Of a stretch of DNA of 64,000 bases, positions 10,733 to 21,515 are shown piece after piece. The stretch covers positions 28,738,408-28,802,407 of the forward strand of contig NC_026657.2 of NCBI RefSeq assembly GCF_000004075.3, written 5' to 3'. This DNA comes from Cucumis sativus. Lineage: Eukaryota; Streptophyta; Magnoliopsida; Cucurbitales; Cucurbitaceae. Made by a program: the position numbers and the translations under genes. Under the pieces are notes generated by a model. That model saw nothing but the letters and a program-made list of their open reading frames with translations, was not told the origin of the DNA and did not search any database. How positions within the stretch are numbered: the first letter of the stretch is position 1; each line of letters opens with the position of its first letter.

Positions 10733-13592
10733 AACTGAGACAAAGCTCTGGCTTGAAGAAGGTCAATCAGATAATAAAATACTGAGATTTCAGATGATTC
10801 AAGTAGGGTTTTGGACCTAAGCAGAAGCAGCTCTACCTGCCTGAAAATGGAGGACTGGCGGAGGAGTCGGGGAACAGAACGTGAGAATGAAGGAGGCGAG
10901 TGGTTGCGGATAGACACACTCGAATTGGGCCACATAACTGGGCTTATTGCTATTGACCCGCTTATTATTGGGCCTACAACTTTGGGCCTAAACAAATGAA
11001 AATGAACCTTTTGATAGTTACTTTCTGATCATTCAAATTAGTAATAATACATGTATTTTCTAGTTTCTTCTATCCAGGGTGCCTCATTTCAAGTTCGTTC
11101 TGTCCATTCAAGATCTGCAGTAGCCACTGGGTATTAAAAGAAAACCCATGTTCTGTTTTTGATTGAGATGTAAGGGGGAGGAGGGGTTACTAGCTCCTTA
11201 TAGATATGAGTAAAACCAATTTGCAGTTTTGAAGTTAACTGTACCGATTATGTTGAAACCTCTTGGATCTTCAGATGTGACGTTGAATGGAAACCATGGT
11301 TACGAGCTGGGAATCAGGTGATTAATGAAAAATGGAAAGTATTGGAAGTAATGGAGTTTTGTGGACATGATTATTGTAACTTAGGACTCTGAATTCGAAG
11401 AGCTTTGAGGACAAGGAGAGGTTGGATTTAAAAGCATTGAATAAGGGAATATGTGAAGATGACGTCTAACTCAATCTCTTAAGTTAGGATTTGTCGATAC
11501 AAAGTGGGGAAGAAGTCAGCTTGAAGTTTGAAAGAACCTGTAGTTTGAGGAATAACGAAAACAATGGATTTGTTAGTATTTGATAAGGGAAGGACGTTAA
11601 GATACTATTTTCAACCATAGGTCAATCAATTCATCAAGTTGATAGCAGTGGCTAAGGTAAGTTTAGAATTTGAAGGAAAATAAATTAGCCTGAAGTGGTA
11701 AATTTTTAGTCTTGGTTACATAAATGCTTTCATGAATTTAAAGGTATTAGAATTTTGATTTTGAGTTTTAGATAATACGTATATTTAGTTTAGACGAGTG
11801 AGTTTGATTGTAGCTTTGGAGTCATAGACCATTAAGAGTGTCGAATAGTGGTTCTTCACTTGAAGCTATATCCAACTTTTTTAAGGCAGGAGGATTAATT
11901 GATGACTTTGTAATTGGTATCAACGACCAATTTTTTGAAGGTTTGCAAAAGAATGCTTGCTCTTGTGAGGATGAAGGTTGAATGGTCTTGGTCAATTTTT
12001 TTAATTAGTTTTTGATGTCAAATGGGTGTTTATAATGTTATCAAAAGATGAAAACTACTATGGCTAACTTATATTTTATTACTTATAGGAGAAGTTTTCT
12101 TCTCGTAGTAGGAAGTAGAAGAAGGAGACATCTAGAAGTTAAGAGTCATCAATCAGAACATAAATCATTCATGTTTGAATTGATTAATATCATCTTTGTC
12201 CTGCTTTAAATTATTAAAAATCAATTATAATTTTAGTTGTATGAAAGCTGATTTGATATTATTTGTTTATATGGATTGTATAACTTGGTAGACATCACAG
12301 TTACTTTATTCTATGATTTCAATAACATCATTGGATATGTATTCAACTGAAACTTTTCAAGTTTAGCCTTATTAGATTGAGCTTCTCTTTTCCTTCTCAT
12401 GGTTGTAGTTTACGGTCGAGCATGTGTTTCTTTATCTAAATCTATACAGTTATTTAACATTCTCGTTTGCCCTTTTTAATTCTCATATTCAGATATGGTC
12501 ACTGCTAAAATGAGTAAATGATGTCTTTGGCACGATTATCAGCCTTATTTATTTATTTTTCTTGTTTTTTTTTAAAAGAGATTGTATTGAGAACCTTTTC
12601 GTATAGCTACGATAGTTGGGTTTCATAAATAATTAGATTTAGGTTGAATTAGAAGTTTATGCTTCTTTTAATTCTTAAAAGTGGAAAACATATCTGTAAG
12701 CTTTTGGTAGAGTTTAAGTCTATTAAGTAGATTACTAATATACTTATCAGTTTTAAACATTAACAAATATATTAGACACAAGTAGAATTTTATATTTAAT
12801 AAAGCATTGAACAATTAAAAAAGCTAGGAAACACACAATTAATGAAATGAATGCTGTTTAAAGTTAAAATAGCTATTTGGTTATTGGATACAAACTTAAA
12901 AAATGTAAGAATTTGAGATTTAGAGGCCCATTTAATACTAATTTGAATATATGTAAGGAGTATAGTTATAATTGAAGGAAAGATTTATTTGGTGAGGAAT
13001 TAGAGATGGAGAGTTTGTTGAGTTTCCCAACCCCGTCCCCAAGCCATTGGGTTGATAGAAAATGGTAGAAAATTAGAAATATCTCAACATGGAAATAGTT
13101 TGTAAACAAATGTCAATGAAAAAAGGAAGAAAAGAAAGAAAGAAAAAGGTTGGAGGACTTGAGGATTGTCAACCAATGCTGGCTGAACCAACTGTAGATG
13201 CTTAGAAACTTCAAACTCACTTCTCCACCACACTTCTGGAGGGCAATTGTGTTTTATGTTCAATTTCTCTTGATTTTTCTACATGGATACACTCCTAAAT
13301 TCCTTTGGTTTCATTTCAATCAATCTCCCACGTCTCCTATCATTTTCAGTATTTAATTGGCATCACAAAAATTCAAATTATTGAAAATTACTATTTCTTT
13401 GACAATGGAAGCTTCAGCAATGGTCCCAGATTGGTAACATCTTCCTCACAATTGCCATTGTCATTGCCATTTCCAAATCTAAATCTCACTATTTATTAGA
13501 GTTTCTTTCATAGTTACGTAAATGGAAAACTATTGTTTTCTTCTTAACCTGTGATTTCTTTCTTTTCTTTTCTGTCTTATAAATCTCCTCAC
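10733..13592. other. intergenic, no gene recognised
   Basis: The first 250 bases are the probable TIC56 leader and promoter. The rest, to the first lectin kinase, shows no conserved frame, RNA gene or terminal repeats I can define. The part from 11.1 to 12.1 kb has a more even base mix than the flanking AT-rich DNA and may be old decayed sequence of unknown origin. The last 150 bases before 13593 are pyrimidine-rich, as in a plant 5' leader. Confidence 0.45.
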
Positions 13593-15605
13593 ATGGCTAT
13601 GGGATTTTCTTTACCTTGCCTTGTGATATTATTTTTCTATGTAGCTGTTCTTTGTGTTCAAGCTTCATTTGTCTGCCATGGATTCAATAATTCAAGTATG
13701 CTCCTTGATCAAGGAGCTTCTATAGAGCCTTCTGGCTTGTTAAGACTAACCGACAGCTCCCAGTACGTTATTGGCCGTGCCTTCTATCCTGAGACCCAGC
13801 TGATGTTTGATATAAAATCTGAACCAGTTTCAGATGTTTCTTCTTTCAGCACATCTTTTGTGTTTGCGATAGTTCCATCAAGCTCTGGTCCACCAGTTGG
13901 GTATGGCCTCGCCTTTGTTATGGCTCCATCAACCCAATTTCCAGATGCTGCAAGTGAACATTACTTGGGATTATTCAACCCCTCCAACAATGGTGACCCT
14001 TCGAATCATATTTTTGCAGTCGAATTTGATACTGTTAATGGCCACGATGACGAAACGAATTTTAAAGGCAACCATGTTGGAATCAACAAGAATGGTGTGC
14101 GATCAAGTGCGTCTGAATCGGCTGAGTATTCTGACTATGGCTCTGATGTGAAGACGGAGGTGTATTTGGATACTGGTGATCTAATCCAAGCTTGGATTGA
14201 TTATGATGGCCGTAGTAAGGTAGTGAATGTCACAATAGCTCCAGCAAGTGTAATCAGACCAACTGAGCCATTGATTTCATATCCCATTAACTTGACTTCA
14301 GTTTTGAATGAGAGGATGTTTGTGGGATTCTCTGCATCAACTGGAAAAGAAACAAGCTTCCACTACATTTCAGGTTGGAGTTTTGCAATCAACGAATCAG
14401 CACCTCAGTTAGATGTTTCTCAACTTCCTCCACCACTGAAAGTGCAAAGTCCTCCGCCTTCATCGCCGTCAACATTCAATCCTCTAGTCACTGTTGTCGT
14501 TCCAATATTATCTGCCATGACACTCATGTTAATTTTGTTCTTAGCCTCCATTTTCAGAAGAAGATTGCGAGGTGAGAACCTTGAAGAATGGGAAAGAGAT
14601 TGTCCTCACAGATTTAGTTACAGAGATCTTTACAAAGCAACAAAGGGATTTAAAGACTCCGAGCTCATCGGATCAGGAGGCTTTGGCTCAGTATACAGAG
14701 GTGTCTTACCTTCCACAGGATGTGAAATTGCTGTAAAGAAGATAACAAGAAATGCGAGTCAAGGAATGAGGGAATTCGCTGCAGAAATTGAAAGTTTGGG
14801 CCGACTAAGACACAAGAACTTGGTAAATCTCCAAGGATGGTGCAAGAAACAGAACGATCTTCTCTTGGTTTATGACTATGTTCCAAACGGAAGCTTGGAT
14901 TCTCTCCTTTACCATCCAAAAGACAACTTGGTACTGAATTGGGAACAAAGAATCAACATCCTCAAAGGAGTTGCTGGTGGATTGTTATACTTACACGAAG
15001 AATGGGAACAAGTCGTGATCCATCGAGATGTTAAGCCAAGTAATATATTGATAGATATTAGCATGAATGCTCGACTAAGCGACTTCGGCCTTGCAAGGTT
15101 ATACGACCATGACCAAATATCACATACAACCAGCGTGGTTGGCACAATCGGGTACATCTCACCCGAGTTGGCTCGCACCGGAAAGGCATCGAAAACTACA
15201 GATGTCTTTGCCTATGGGGTACTAATTCTTGAAATGGCTTGTGGAAGAAGACCTCTAGAATCAGATATATTCATATTGGTAGATTGGGTAATGGAATGCT
15301 ATGAAAAAGGTCGTGTTCTTGATGCAGCTGATCCAAAGTTGAATGGAATTTATGACATGGTTGAGATGGAAATGGTTTTGAAACTTGGACTTCTTTGTTC
15401 CCATTACAACCCTGAATCTAGGCCAAGCATGAGGCAAGTCACAAGGTTTCTTAATGGAGAAGACCAAATTCTTGCTTTTGATCCTTCACCTTATTCTCAA
15501 ATCACATTTCAATCAAGCTCCGGATTCACTCAATTTATTCCACCTTCTTCCCGTACTTCAACCGCCAGCTTTCTCTCTTCAACTTCCATCGATGTAGGCA
15601 GGTAA
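13593..15605 (+). CDS. L-type lectin-domain receptor kinase, LecRK-VI/LECRKA4 type (copy 1)
   Basis: Intronless gene, 670 residues. I start at 13593 (MAMGFSLP) because this Met is followed at once by a signal peptide and its context, TCACATGGCTAT, is shared with copy 2; an upstream in-frame Met at 13551 would bury the signal. Order: signal peptide 1-25, legume-lectin ectodomain about 26-270 (FAVEFDTVNG at 141-150, GNHVGINKNG at 159-168, MFVGFSASTG at 242-251), Pro/Ser linker, membrane helix about 298-321, then a Ser/Thr kinase with glycine loop GSGGFGSV (360-367), Lys382, HRDVKPSN (477-484) and DFG (497-499). All catalytic residues are present (RD kinase). The family works at the plasma membrane in pathogen and ABA responses; LecRKA4 members are linked to ABA in germination. 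The specific ligand is unknown. Confidence 0.93.
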   Translation: MAMGFSLPCLVILFFYVAVLCVQASFVCHGFNNSSMLLDQGASIEPSGLLRLTDSSQYVIGRAFYPETQLMFDIKSEPVSDVSSFSTSFVFAIVPSSSGPPVGYGLAFVMAPSTQFPDAASEHYLGLFNPSNNGDPSNHIFAVEFDTVNGHDDETNFKGNHVGINKNGVRSSASESAEYSDYGSDVKTEVYLDTGDLIQAWIDYDGRSKVVNVTIAPASVIRPTEPLISYPINLTSVLNERMFVGFSASTGKETSFHYISGWSFAINESAPQLDVSQLPPPLKVQSPPPSSPSTFNPLVTVVVPILSAMTLMLILFLASIFRRRLRGENLEEWERDCPHRFSYRDLYKATKGFKDSELIGSGGFGSVYRGVLPSTGCEIAVKKITRNASQGMREFAAEIESLGRLRHKNLVNLQGWCKKQNDLLLVYDYVPNGSLDSLLYHPKDNLVLNWEQRINILKGVAGGLLYLHEEWEQVVIHRDVKPSNILIDISMNARLSDFGLARLYDHDQISHTTSVVGTIGYISPELARTGKASKTTDVFAYGVLILEMACGRRPLESDIFILVDWVMECYEKGRVLDAADPKLNGIYDMVEMEMVLKLGLLCSHYNPESRPSMRQVTRFLNGEDQILAFDPSPYSQITFQSSSGFTQFIPPSSRTSTASFLSSTSIDVGR

Positions 15606-18600
15606 TCAATTGCCTCTTCTCTTCTCTTCTCCTTTACCAAGTAAATTTGTAAACCAAAATAAGTTTACTTCAACTAACATCTATATATATCTATATATAT
15701 ATGTATTATGAAGTCCATGATTCAATTTTCTTATCTTCAATTTGTACAAAATCAAAAAAGGGTAAATTGTTAACAAATTTTACCAAAAAGGATCCTAATG
15801 TTTTGTAGATTGTTTTCTTATCGATTGGAGCATAGACTAATGGGTATATCCTATAGACATACACTTTCAAATTAGAAGCAAAATATTGGAAGAATCATTC
15901 CATTATTATATGTCGTACTCAAAATAAGTTTATAAATATTTAATTCTTTTGGCTAACAAATCCTCAAACTCATTTTTATGACAAGTCGTCAACTCTCATG
16001 TCTATTAGAAGAGTAAAATTTAATATACCGAAAACAAAACCAAAAGTTCGTTAACTTAAGCATAATAATTACTTCAATTTATTTATCAAAGTACATGAAA
16101 GAGGTACCTTATAATTTGATATTTTAATATAACGAAGTCAGCAAGATTGAAAAAAAATCAAAGTAAAAGAAAATTGAAGTAATTAATAGCACACAATCCC
16201 TTTTTGAGTTCATATCTCAAAGTCTTAATTACTATTAATATTTTTAAAATCCAAAAGTGAATTAGTAATTTAAAAGTCAAAGTAACAGATTGCTTTGTTT
16301 CACATATCTGATAACCCAAATAATTTCTCTTATCAAAATTAAAACAAAATTACTATCATTTACATTACCATAAAAGTCGTAAATTAATTTTATAAAAAAA
16401 TTAATAAACACATTTTGAATCTTTTTCTAAAATTCTATTTTAAAATTAATCCAAGTTATCTCAAAATTAGTTACTTCAAATTAAATATTAATTTTATTTT
16501 TTTGTAATTCAATTTTAAAGGTAGAAATATCTTAAAATGTAAATACATAACTATAAAAAAATAATAATTATTAATTTCTATCAACAAAATATAAATAAGA
16601 AAAATAGTTTTTTTGAGACAATATAATATGAACTAGATAAAATTATGTGCAATTCGACCACGTTCTTCGTTTATCCTTATTTCACGAACCGAATGATCAT
16701 GTTCTTCATTGACGTTTTCATAATTTATTTCAGAGATACTAAGACAAAGTAGATTTAAGTGAGAAAGAAATATTTGCAAATCTACATTGAAATGTAGATT
16801 AATACACCTAAATATCAACATTATCACTTTTTGGGTTTAAATTTGTCAAATAGAAGGCTCAATAGAAAATTACCAAAATGGGCCAGAAGTAATTATTTGG
16901 AGATTAAGCTTAATTAATTATTCTTCGAATTATTGAAAAAAAATTGATGAGTTTTGAGAAATAAATTCTAATTTTATTCAAGCTAGTAGAGAAATGATGA
17001 TGTCATAGTGATTATATAACATTATAAATACTCGTTTTCAAAGTCGTTTTTTTCCTTTCAAATTATAAGTTATAAAGTCAGATTTTTCTATTAAATTTTA
17101 CCAATTCAACCAAACATCACCTATTTATTTAAATATAAACATTTGATTTTTGTTTCCCGAATTATATTGTAAAGAATAAAATATATTATCACTTAAATAT
17201 AAATGTGAGTTTGGTATTTTTAAAAAAATTATGAACAAGATGATAAATTAAATTCTTAAAAAATAGGAACCATAGAATCAAAGTAATAATTAAAATAGAG
17301 ATTGATTCTAGTAATCTACAACGGATATTTTTTCAGCAATAATTAAACAAGTGTGTGTATATATAAGTTATCAAACAAGTCTTAAATTTTAAAATTCACT
17401 ATAGTATAGGTGAGAGGGACATAGATGAATCCAACAAGCAACTCTCCAAACTATAAAATCTTATTAATTTTGCATTAACAAGGGTAAACTTAAATCTTTA
17501 TTTTCATTGGAACTTATTTGAATACTCTTATTTAATGTTAACATGACATGTTTATTTGACAAAAGTTTGCTTTTTTTCATTTGAGAACAAACTGGGTAAA
17601 ACAAAAAAGAATTCACAGTACAATCCAATGAAGATTCCAAATTATTATTATTATTATTTTGACATCTAACTCTTGTGGAGAAACTTCTTCATTGTTATTA
17701 TTTTGAGAAAAATACCTTTGTTGTCTTGTACTTATGTCAATATCAAGAGCAGGAACACTCCCCCTAAATCAAAATATAAACCAAATACTACCTTTGATAC
17801 TCATACCTTAAATTTGATTTCATTTTATTAAATATCTATTTTTTGTCCCTATAGTTGACTTTTCAAAATTAAATTTTGTTTTTATTAATATTGCATTAAG
17901 AATATCGTTCTTATCATATTATGATGTAAACAGTTCTGATAAAAATGAAATTTAAATCCAAATCTAAGATTTATTACCAATACAAAAGACTAAATTAGAG
18001 GAGTTAAGAAATAATTTAACAAATTAATATGAATTGATTAGATGAGAATATAATCACTACGCAATCTGAGCGCTTAGGGTAACGGTCTGAATCGTCTGAT
18101 GGTGGAAGAGCCACTCATTGGTACGCAACTCTGTTTTTTTTTTGTCTCTACTGCGGCCCCTTGCCTTAATGGCTTGAAGCCTTGAACGAGTCTATCCATT
18201 TACCTTTTCTCCTAAAGTTTTTCCGTTGAGAGGGTCTTTCGAAATAAAACTATTGGAGTGTGGTGTGGTTGCCAAACAGTGTAATTTTAATTTATTTTTT
18301 AGTTTAAACATTTGGAAAGATGAATCAAACGTACCGTCTCTTGTCAATCTGCACATGAAAATTTATTTGTATTCGTCTACAACCTCTGAAATTTCAAACT
18401 TTCTCCATCAAACCATTTAATTTCTAGTTCCCAATGACTTTGTTCTTCTTCAAATTCAGTGACTCTCTCAAACTTTAATTCCCAAGTCAACAAGGAATTT
18501 GGGTTTCTCCATAAAACTAGACCAATTCCATTTCTCTTATTTATATTAAAGTAAGGAGCATGGAGTTCAAAAGCTGACCCCATGTTTAATCCTTCTTTGA

Positions 18601-18624
18601 AGCTTTGTTTTTTCAGAAACTCAC
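15606..18624. other. intergenic between the two lectin kinases, no gene seen
   Basis: Very AT-rich spacer of 3 kb with only short chance frames. Around 15685-15705 there is an interrupted TATATATC/TATA microsatellite. A distinctly GC-richer block at about 18055-18240 stands out but matches no RNA or protein family I recognise. The last 200 bases should hold the leader of copy 2. Confidence 0.5.
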
Positions 18625-20628
18625 ATGGCTATTGCAGCTCATCTGGCTCTTCTTTCTGTGTTTATCTTTTTCGAGGCTCATGCTTTGCCGTCTTCTTTTA
18701 TCTACCCTGGATTCAACAATACAAGCCTTGATCGTGAGGGGGCTTCTGTTGTGAAGCCATACGGTGCGTTGAGGCTCACCAATATATCGCAAAATGTTAT
18801 CGGCCATGCATTCCATCCAACTTCATTCCGGATGTTTGAACAAAGTTCTGACTCGTCTCCGAATGTTTTGTCCTTCAGCACAACTTTTGTCTTTGCAATT
18901 GAACCTTCGAGCCCTGGGCAAGGCGGCTATGGCTTAGCCTTTGCCATAGCTCCATCAACCAAATTTTCAGGTGCAGGAAGTGGGCACTATCTTGGATTGT
19001 TCAACTCTTCCAACAACGGTAACCCTTCAAACCATATATTTGCTATTGAATTTGACACTGTAAATGGGCATGGTGAAGAAAGGAACACCAAGGGAAACCA
19101 TGTTGGGATCGACATCAATGACATTTCATCTGTTACATCCAAACCTGCTTCTTATTCAGACTATGGCGAAGCTCATGAACACGACTTGCAAATGGATTCT
19201 GGTGATCCTATCATTGTGTGGGTTGAATATGACGGCCCCAAGAAAATAGTGAACGTCACTATAGCTCCATTGAAGCACAAAAGAAAACCAACAAAGTCAC
19301 TCCTTTCTTATCCAATTGACCTGAAACCTTTCCTAAAGGAACAAATGTTCGTCGGCTTCTCTGCTTCGACCGGAGATAAAACAAGCTCTCATTACATTTT
19401 GGGATGGAGTTTTGCAATGAATGAACCAGCACCTCCCCTGGATTACTCTCTTCTTCCCAACCCACCAAAAGAGCAGGATCCTCCTTCTTCATCACCCAAC
19501 TCCCGCTATAAGGTTTTTGTAGCAGTCGTTTCTGTTATAGCCATTTTGGGGATTTTTTTCTTAGCTTTCTGGTATAGAAAAACCTGGCACACTGAGAGAC
19601 TTGAGGATTGGGAAAGAGACTGTCCTCACAGATTCCACTACACAGATCTGTACACAGCAACAAAAGGATTTAAAAGTAGCGAACTAATTGGAATTGGGGG
19701 TTTTGGCTCAGTGTATAAAGGTCAGATACGTTCAACAGGAATTGAAATTGCAGTGAAGAGAGTAAGAAGAAATTCAGGCCAAGGAATGAAAGAATTCGCA
19801 GCAGAAATCGAAAGCTTAGGACGATTAAGACATAAGAACTTGGTAAATCTCCAAGGATGGTGCAAGAAAAAGAACGATCTACTCATAGTTTACGATTATA
19901 TACCAAATGGAAGCCTCTATTCACTTCTATATCATCCAAAAAACAACATTATATTGAATTGGAAACAAAGATTCAACATCCTCAAAGGAATTGCAGCAGG
20001 ATTACTATACCTTCACGAAGAGTGGGAGCAAGTAGTAATCCACCGAGACGTGAAGCCCAGCAATGTTCTAATAGACGCGGACATGAATCCTCGATTGAGC
20101 GATTTCGGTCTAGCCAGGCAATACGACCACGACGAAGCATCGCACACGACGGGCGTCGTCGGTACGATCGGGTACATAGCACCGGAGTTGGTACGGACAG
20201 GGAAGGCGTCGAAAAGCACGGATGTGTTTGGATACGGAGTTCTGCTACTGGAAGTGGCGTGTGGAAGAAAACCGCTTAAGTCGGATAACTTCATACTAGT
20301 GGATTGGGTGATGGAGCAATATGAAAAGGGAAAAATTCTTGAAGCGGCTGATCCGAAGTTGAATTGGGAATATGAGGCAGAGGAGATGAAGATGGTTCTG
20401 GTATTAGGACTTCATTGTAGTCACCAGATAGCTGAAGCTCGGCCGACGATGAGACGGGTGATGAGAATCCTTGACGGAGATGATAAAATTGCGGCGGTGG
20501 AGGGGTGGGATTGTTCTCAAAGTTACTCAAAATCTAACTCAAGAATGACTGAAGTGATTTCAGCAACGTCTTACCGTTCCTCCTCCATCGGCGATATTTC
20601 AGAAACATCCATAGATGCTGGCCGATAG
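18625..20628 (+). CDS. L-type lectin-domain receptor kinase, LecRK-VI/LECRKA4 type (copy 2)
   Basis: Intronless, 667 residues; tandem paralogue of the kinase at 13593, same strand and same domain order, roughly two thirds identical by eye. Signal peptide 1-20, lectin domain about 21-268 (YPGFNNTSLDREGASVV near the N-terminus, IEFDTVNGHG at 141-150, FVGFSASTG at 242-250), membrane helix about 297-317, kinase with GIGGFGSV (356-363), Lys378, HRDVKPSN (473-480) and DFG (493-495). The activation segment ends SHTTGVVGTIGYIAPEL. No disabled residue is visible, so both copies look functional. The C-terminal tails of the two genes differ most before a shared SIDVGR/SIDAGR ending. Likely a membrane receptor; ligand unknown. 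Confidence 0.93.
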   Translation: MAIAAHLALLSVFIFFEAHALPSSFIYPGFNNTSLDREGASVVKPYGALRLTNISQNVIGHAFHPTSFRMFEQSSDSSPNVLSFSTTFVFAIEPSSPGQGGYGLAFAIAPSTKFSGAGSGHYLGLFNSSNNGNPSNHIFAIEFDTVNGHGEERNTKGNHVGIDINDISSVTSKPASYSDYGEAHEHDLQMDSGDPIIVWVEYDGPKKIVNVTIAPLKHKRKPTKSLLSYPIDLKPFLKEQMFVGFSASTGDKTSSHYILGWSFAMNEPAPPLDYSLLPNPPKEQDPPSSSPNSRYKVFVAVVSVIAILGIFFLAFWYRKTWHTERLEDWERDCPHRFHYTDLYTATKGFKSSELIGIGGFGSVYKGQIRSTGIEIAVKRVRRNSGQGMKEFAAEIESLGRLRHKNLVNLQGWCKKKNDLLIVYDYIPNGSLYSLLYHPKNNIILNWKQRFNILKGIAAGLLYLHEEWEQVVIHRDVKPSNVLIDADMNPRLSDFGLARQYDHDEASHTTGVVGTIGYIAPELVRTGKASKSTDVFGYGVLLLEVACGRKPLKSDNFILVDWVMEQYEKGKILEAADPKLNWEYEAEEMKMVLVLGLHCSHQIAEARPTMRRVMRILDGDDKIAAVEGWDCSQSYSKSNSRMTEVISATSYRSSSIGDISETSIDAGR

Positions 20629-20845
20629 TAAATTTTCCGTTCCATTTTTAGATTTAGGCTTCTTTTGTTCTCAATGTAAACATAATAAACTACATACAAT
20701 TTTATTTAACCTTGTAAACACATTTTTACAAATTTATTCAAACAAACACTAAATTATTAAACCCTCCAATTGGGTCTTGGAATAAAAGAAGAAGAAAGGC
20801 CAGAAACTAATGCTATCATTAACACTTCTAATATAAAAGAGCGCC

Positions 20846-20851
20846 AAAAAA
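20846..20851 (-). terminator. Pol III T-run after tRNA-Glu
   Basis: Six T residues on the minus strand, one base after the tRNA discriminator base, the normal RNA polymerase III stop. Confidence 0.8.
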
Positions 20852-20852
20852 C

Positions 20853-20925
20853 TTCCGTTGCCGGGACTTGAACCCGGGTCTTTCGGGTGAGAGCCGAATA
20901 TCCTAACCAACTAGACTACAACGGA
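20853..20925 (-). tRNA. tRNA-Glu (anticodon CTC)
   Basis: The minus strand gives a 73-base cloverleaf. The acceptor stem TCCGTTG pairs with CAACGGA, followed by discriminator A. The anticodon arm is TTCGG-CTCTCAC-CCGAA with CTC in the loop. The T arm is CCGGG-TTCAAGT-CCCGG, which also carries the B box. No intron. One base past the 3' end is a run of six T on the minus strand (20851-20846), a Pol III stop. Sequence agrees with plant nuclear tRNA-Glu. Confidence 0.96.
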
Positions 20926-21227
20926 ATTCTGATAATCAATTACGCCAAATTATTAATACTTATTATTAAGTCTATCCTCATTTAGTCTCATTTCAAGTTC
21001 CTTGGGATTACCAAATTATTATATTTTAATTTGTATCGTGGCTATACCATTTGTATTTACCCAATATTCGTAAATATGGCATTAATGTTAGCACTAGGGT
21101 ATTCATGGTTCGGTTCCAAATTGAAACCGCACCAAATTGTAAAATGAAAAAAAATAAAATAAAACTGCATGTTTGTGTCAAATCGAACTGCATATGCGGT
21201 TTGGTTTCGATTCGGTTTAAATTCAAG

Positions 21228-21515
21228 AAAATCTCATGTCACCAAAACATCGAGCTTGATAAAATTTGCGTTTCTGTTTTATATCCCGAACAATCTCAAG
21301 CCATCAAAGCACTAAGTTCAATAAAAATTGCCTATTTGTTTCAAATTTCGAACAATCTCAAGTCATCACACCACTAAGTTCCATAAATTTGCCCTATGTT
21401 TTAATTCCTGAAAAACTTCAAACTATGGAAACATTAAGTTCAATAAATTTTATCTTTTATGTTTTAAATCTGATTGCCCACCAAACCACCAAATTTTATA
21501 AAATGTCTCATATAT
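21228..21515. repeat. diverged tandem repeat, ~62-base unit, 4 copies plus a part
   Basis: Units at 21228-21288, 21289-21350, 21351-21410, 21411-21472 and a partial one from 21473. Each unit has the pattern AAnAATCTCAAGnCATCA, then CACTAAGTTCAATAAA, then an AT-rich half ending in TTTTAAATTCCG-like sequence. Unit length drifts from 60 to 62, not a multiple of three, so the open frame over it (21266-21541) is not evidence of a protein. Confidence 0.8.

Noticed and set aside
11100-12100. Possible decayed mobile element in the TIC56-LecRK spacer
   Set aside because: I could find no paired terminal repeats, target-site duplication or family peptide, so no call is made.
13551-13592. Upstream in-frame Met for the first lectin kinase
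   Set aside because: It would put 14 residues before a standard signal peptide; copy 2 starts at the equivalent of 13593.
21228-21515. CRISPR-like appearance of evenly spaced repeats
   Set aside because: Units are contiguous and diverged with no distinct spacers, and this is a plant nuclear genome.
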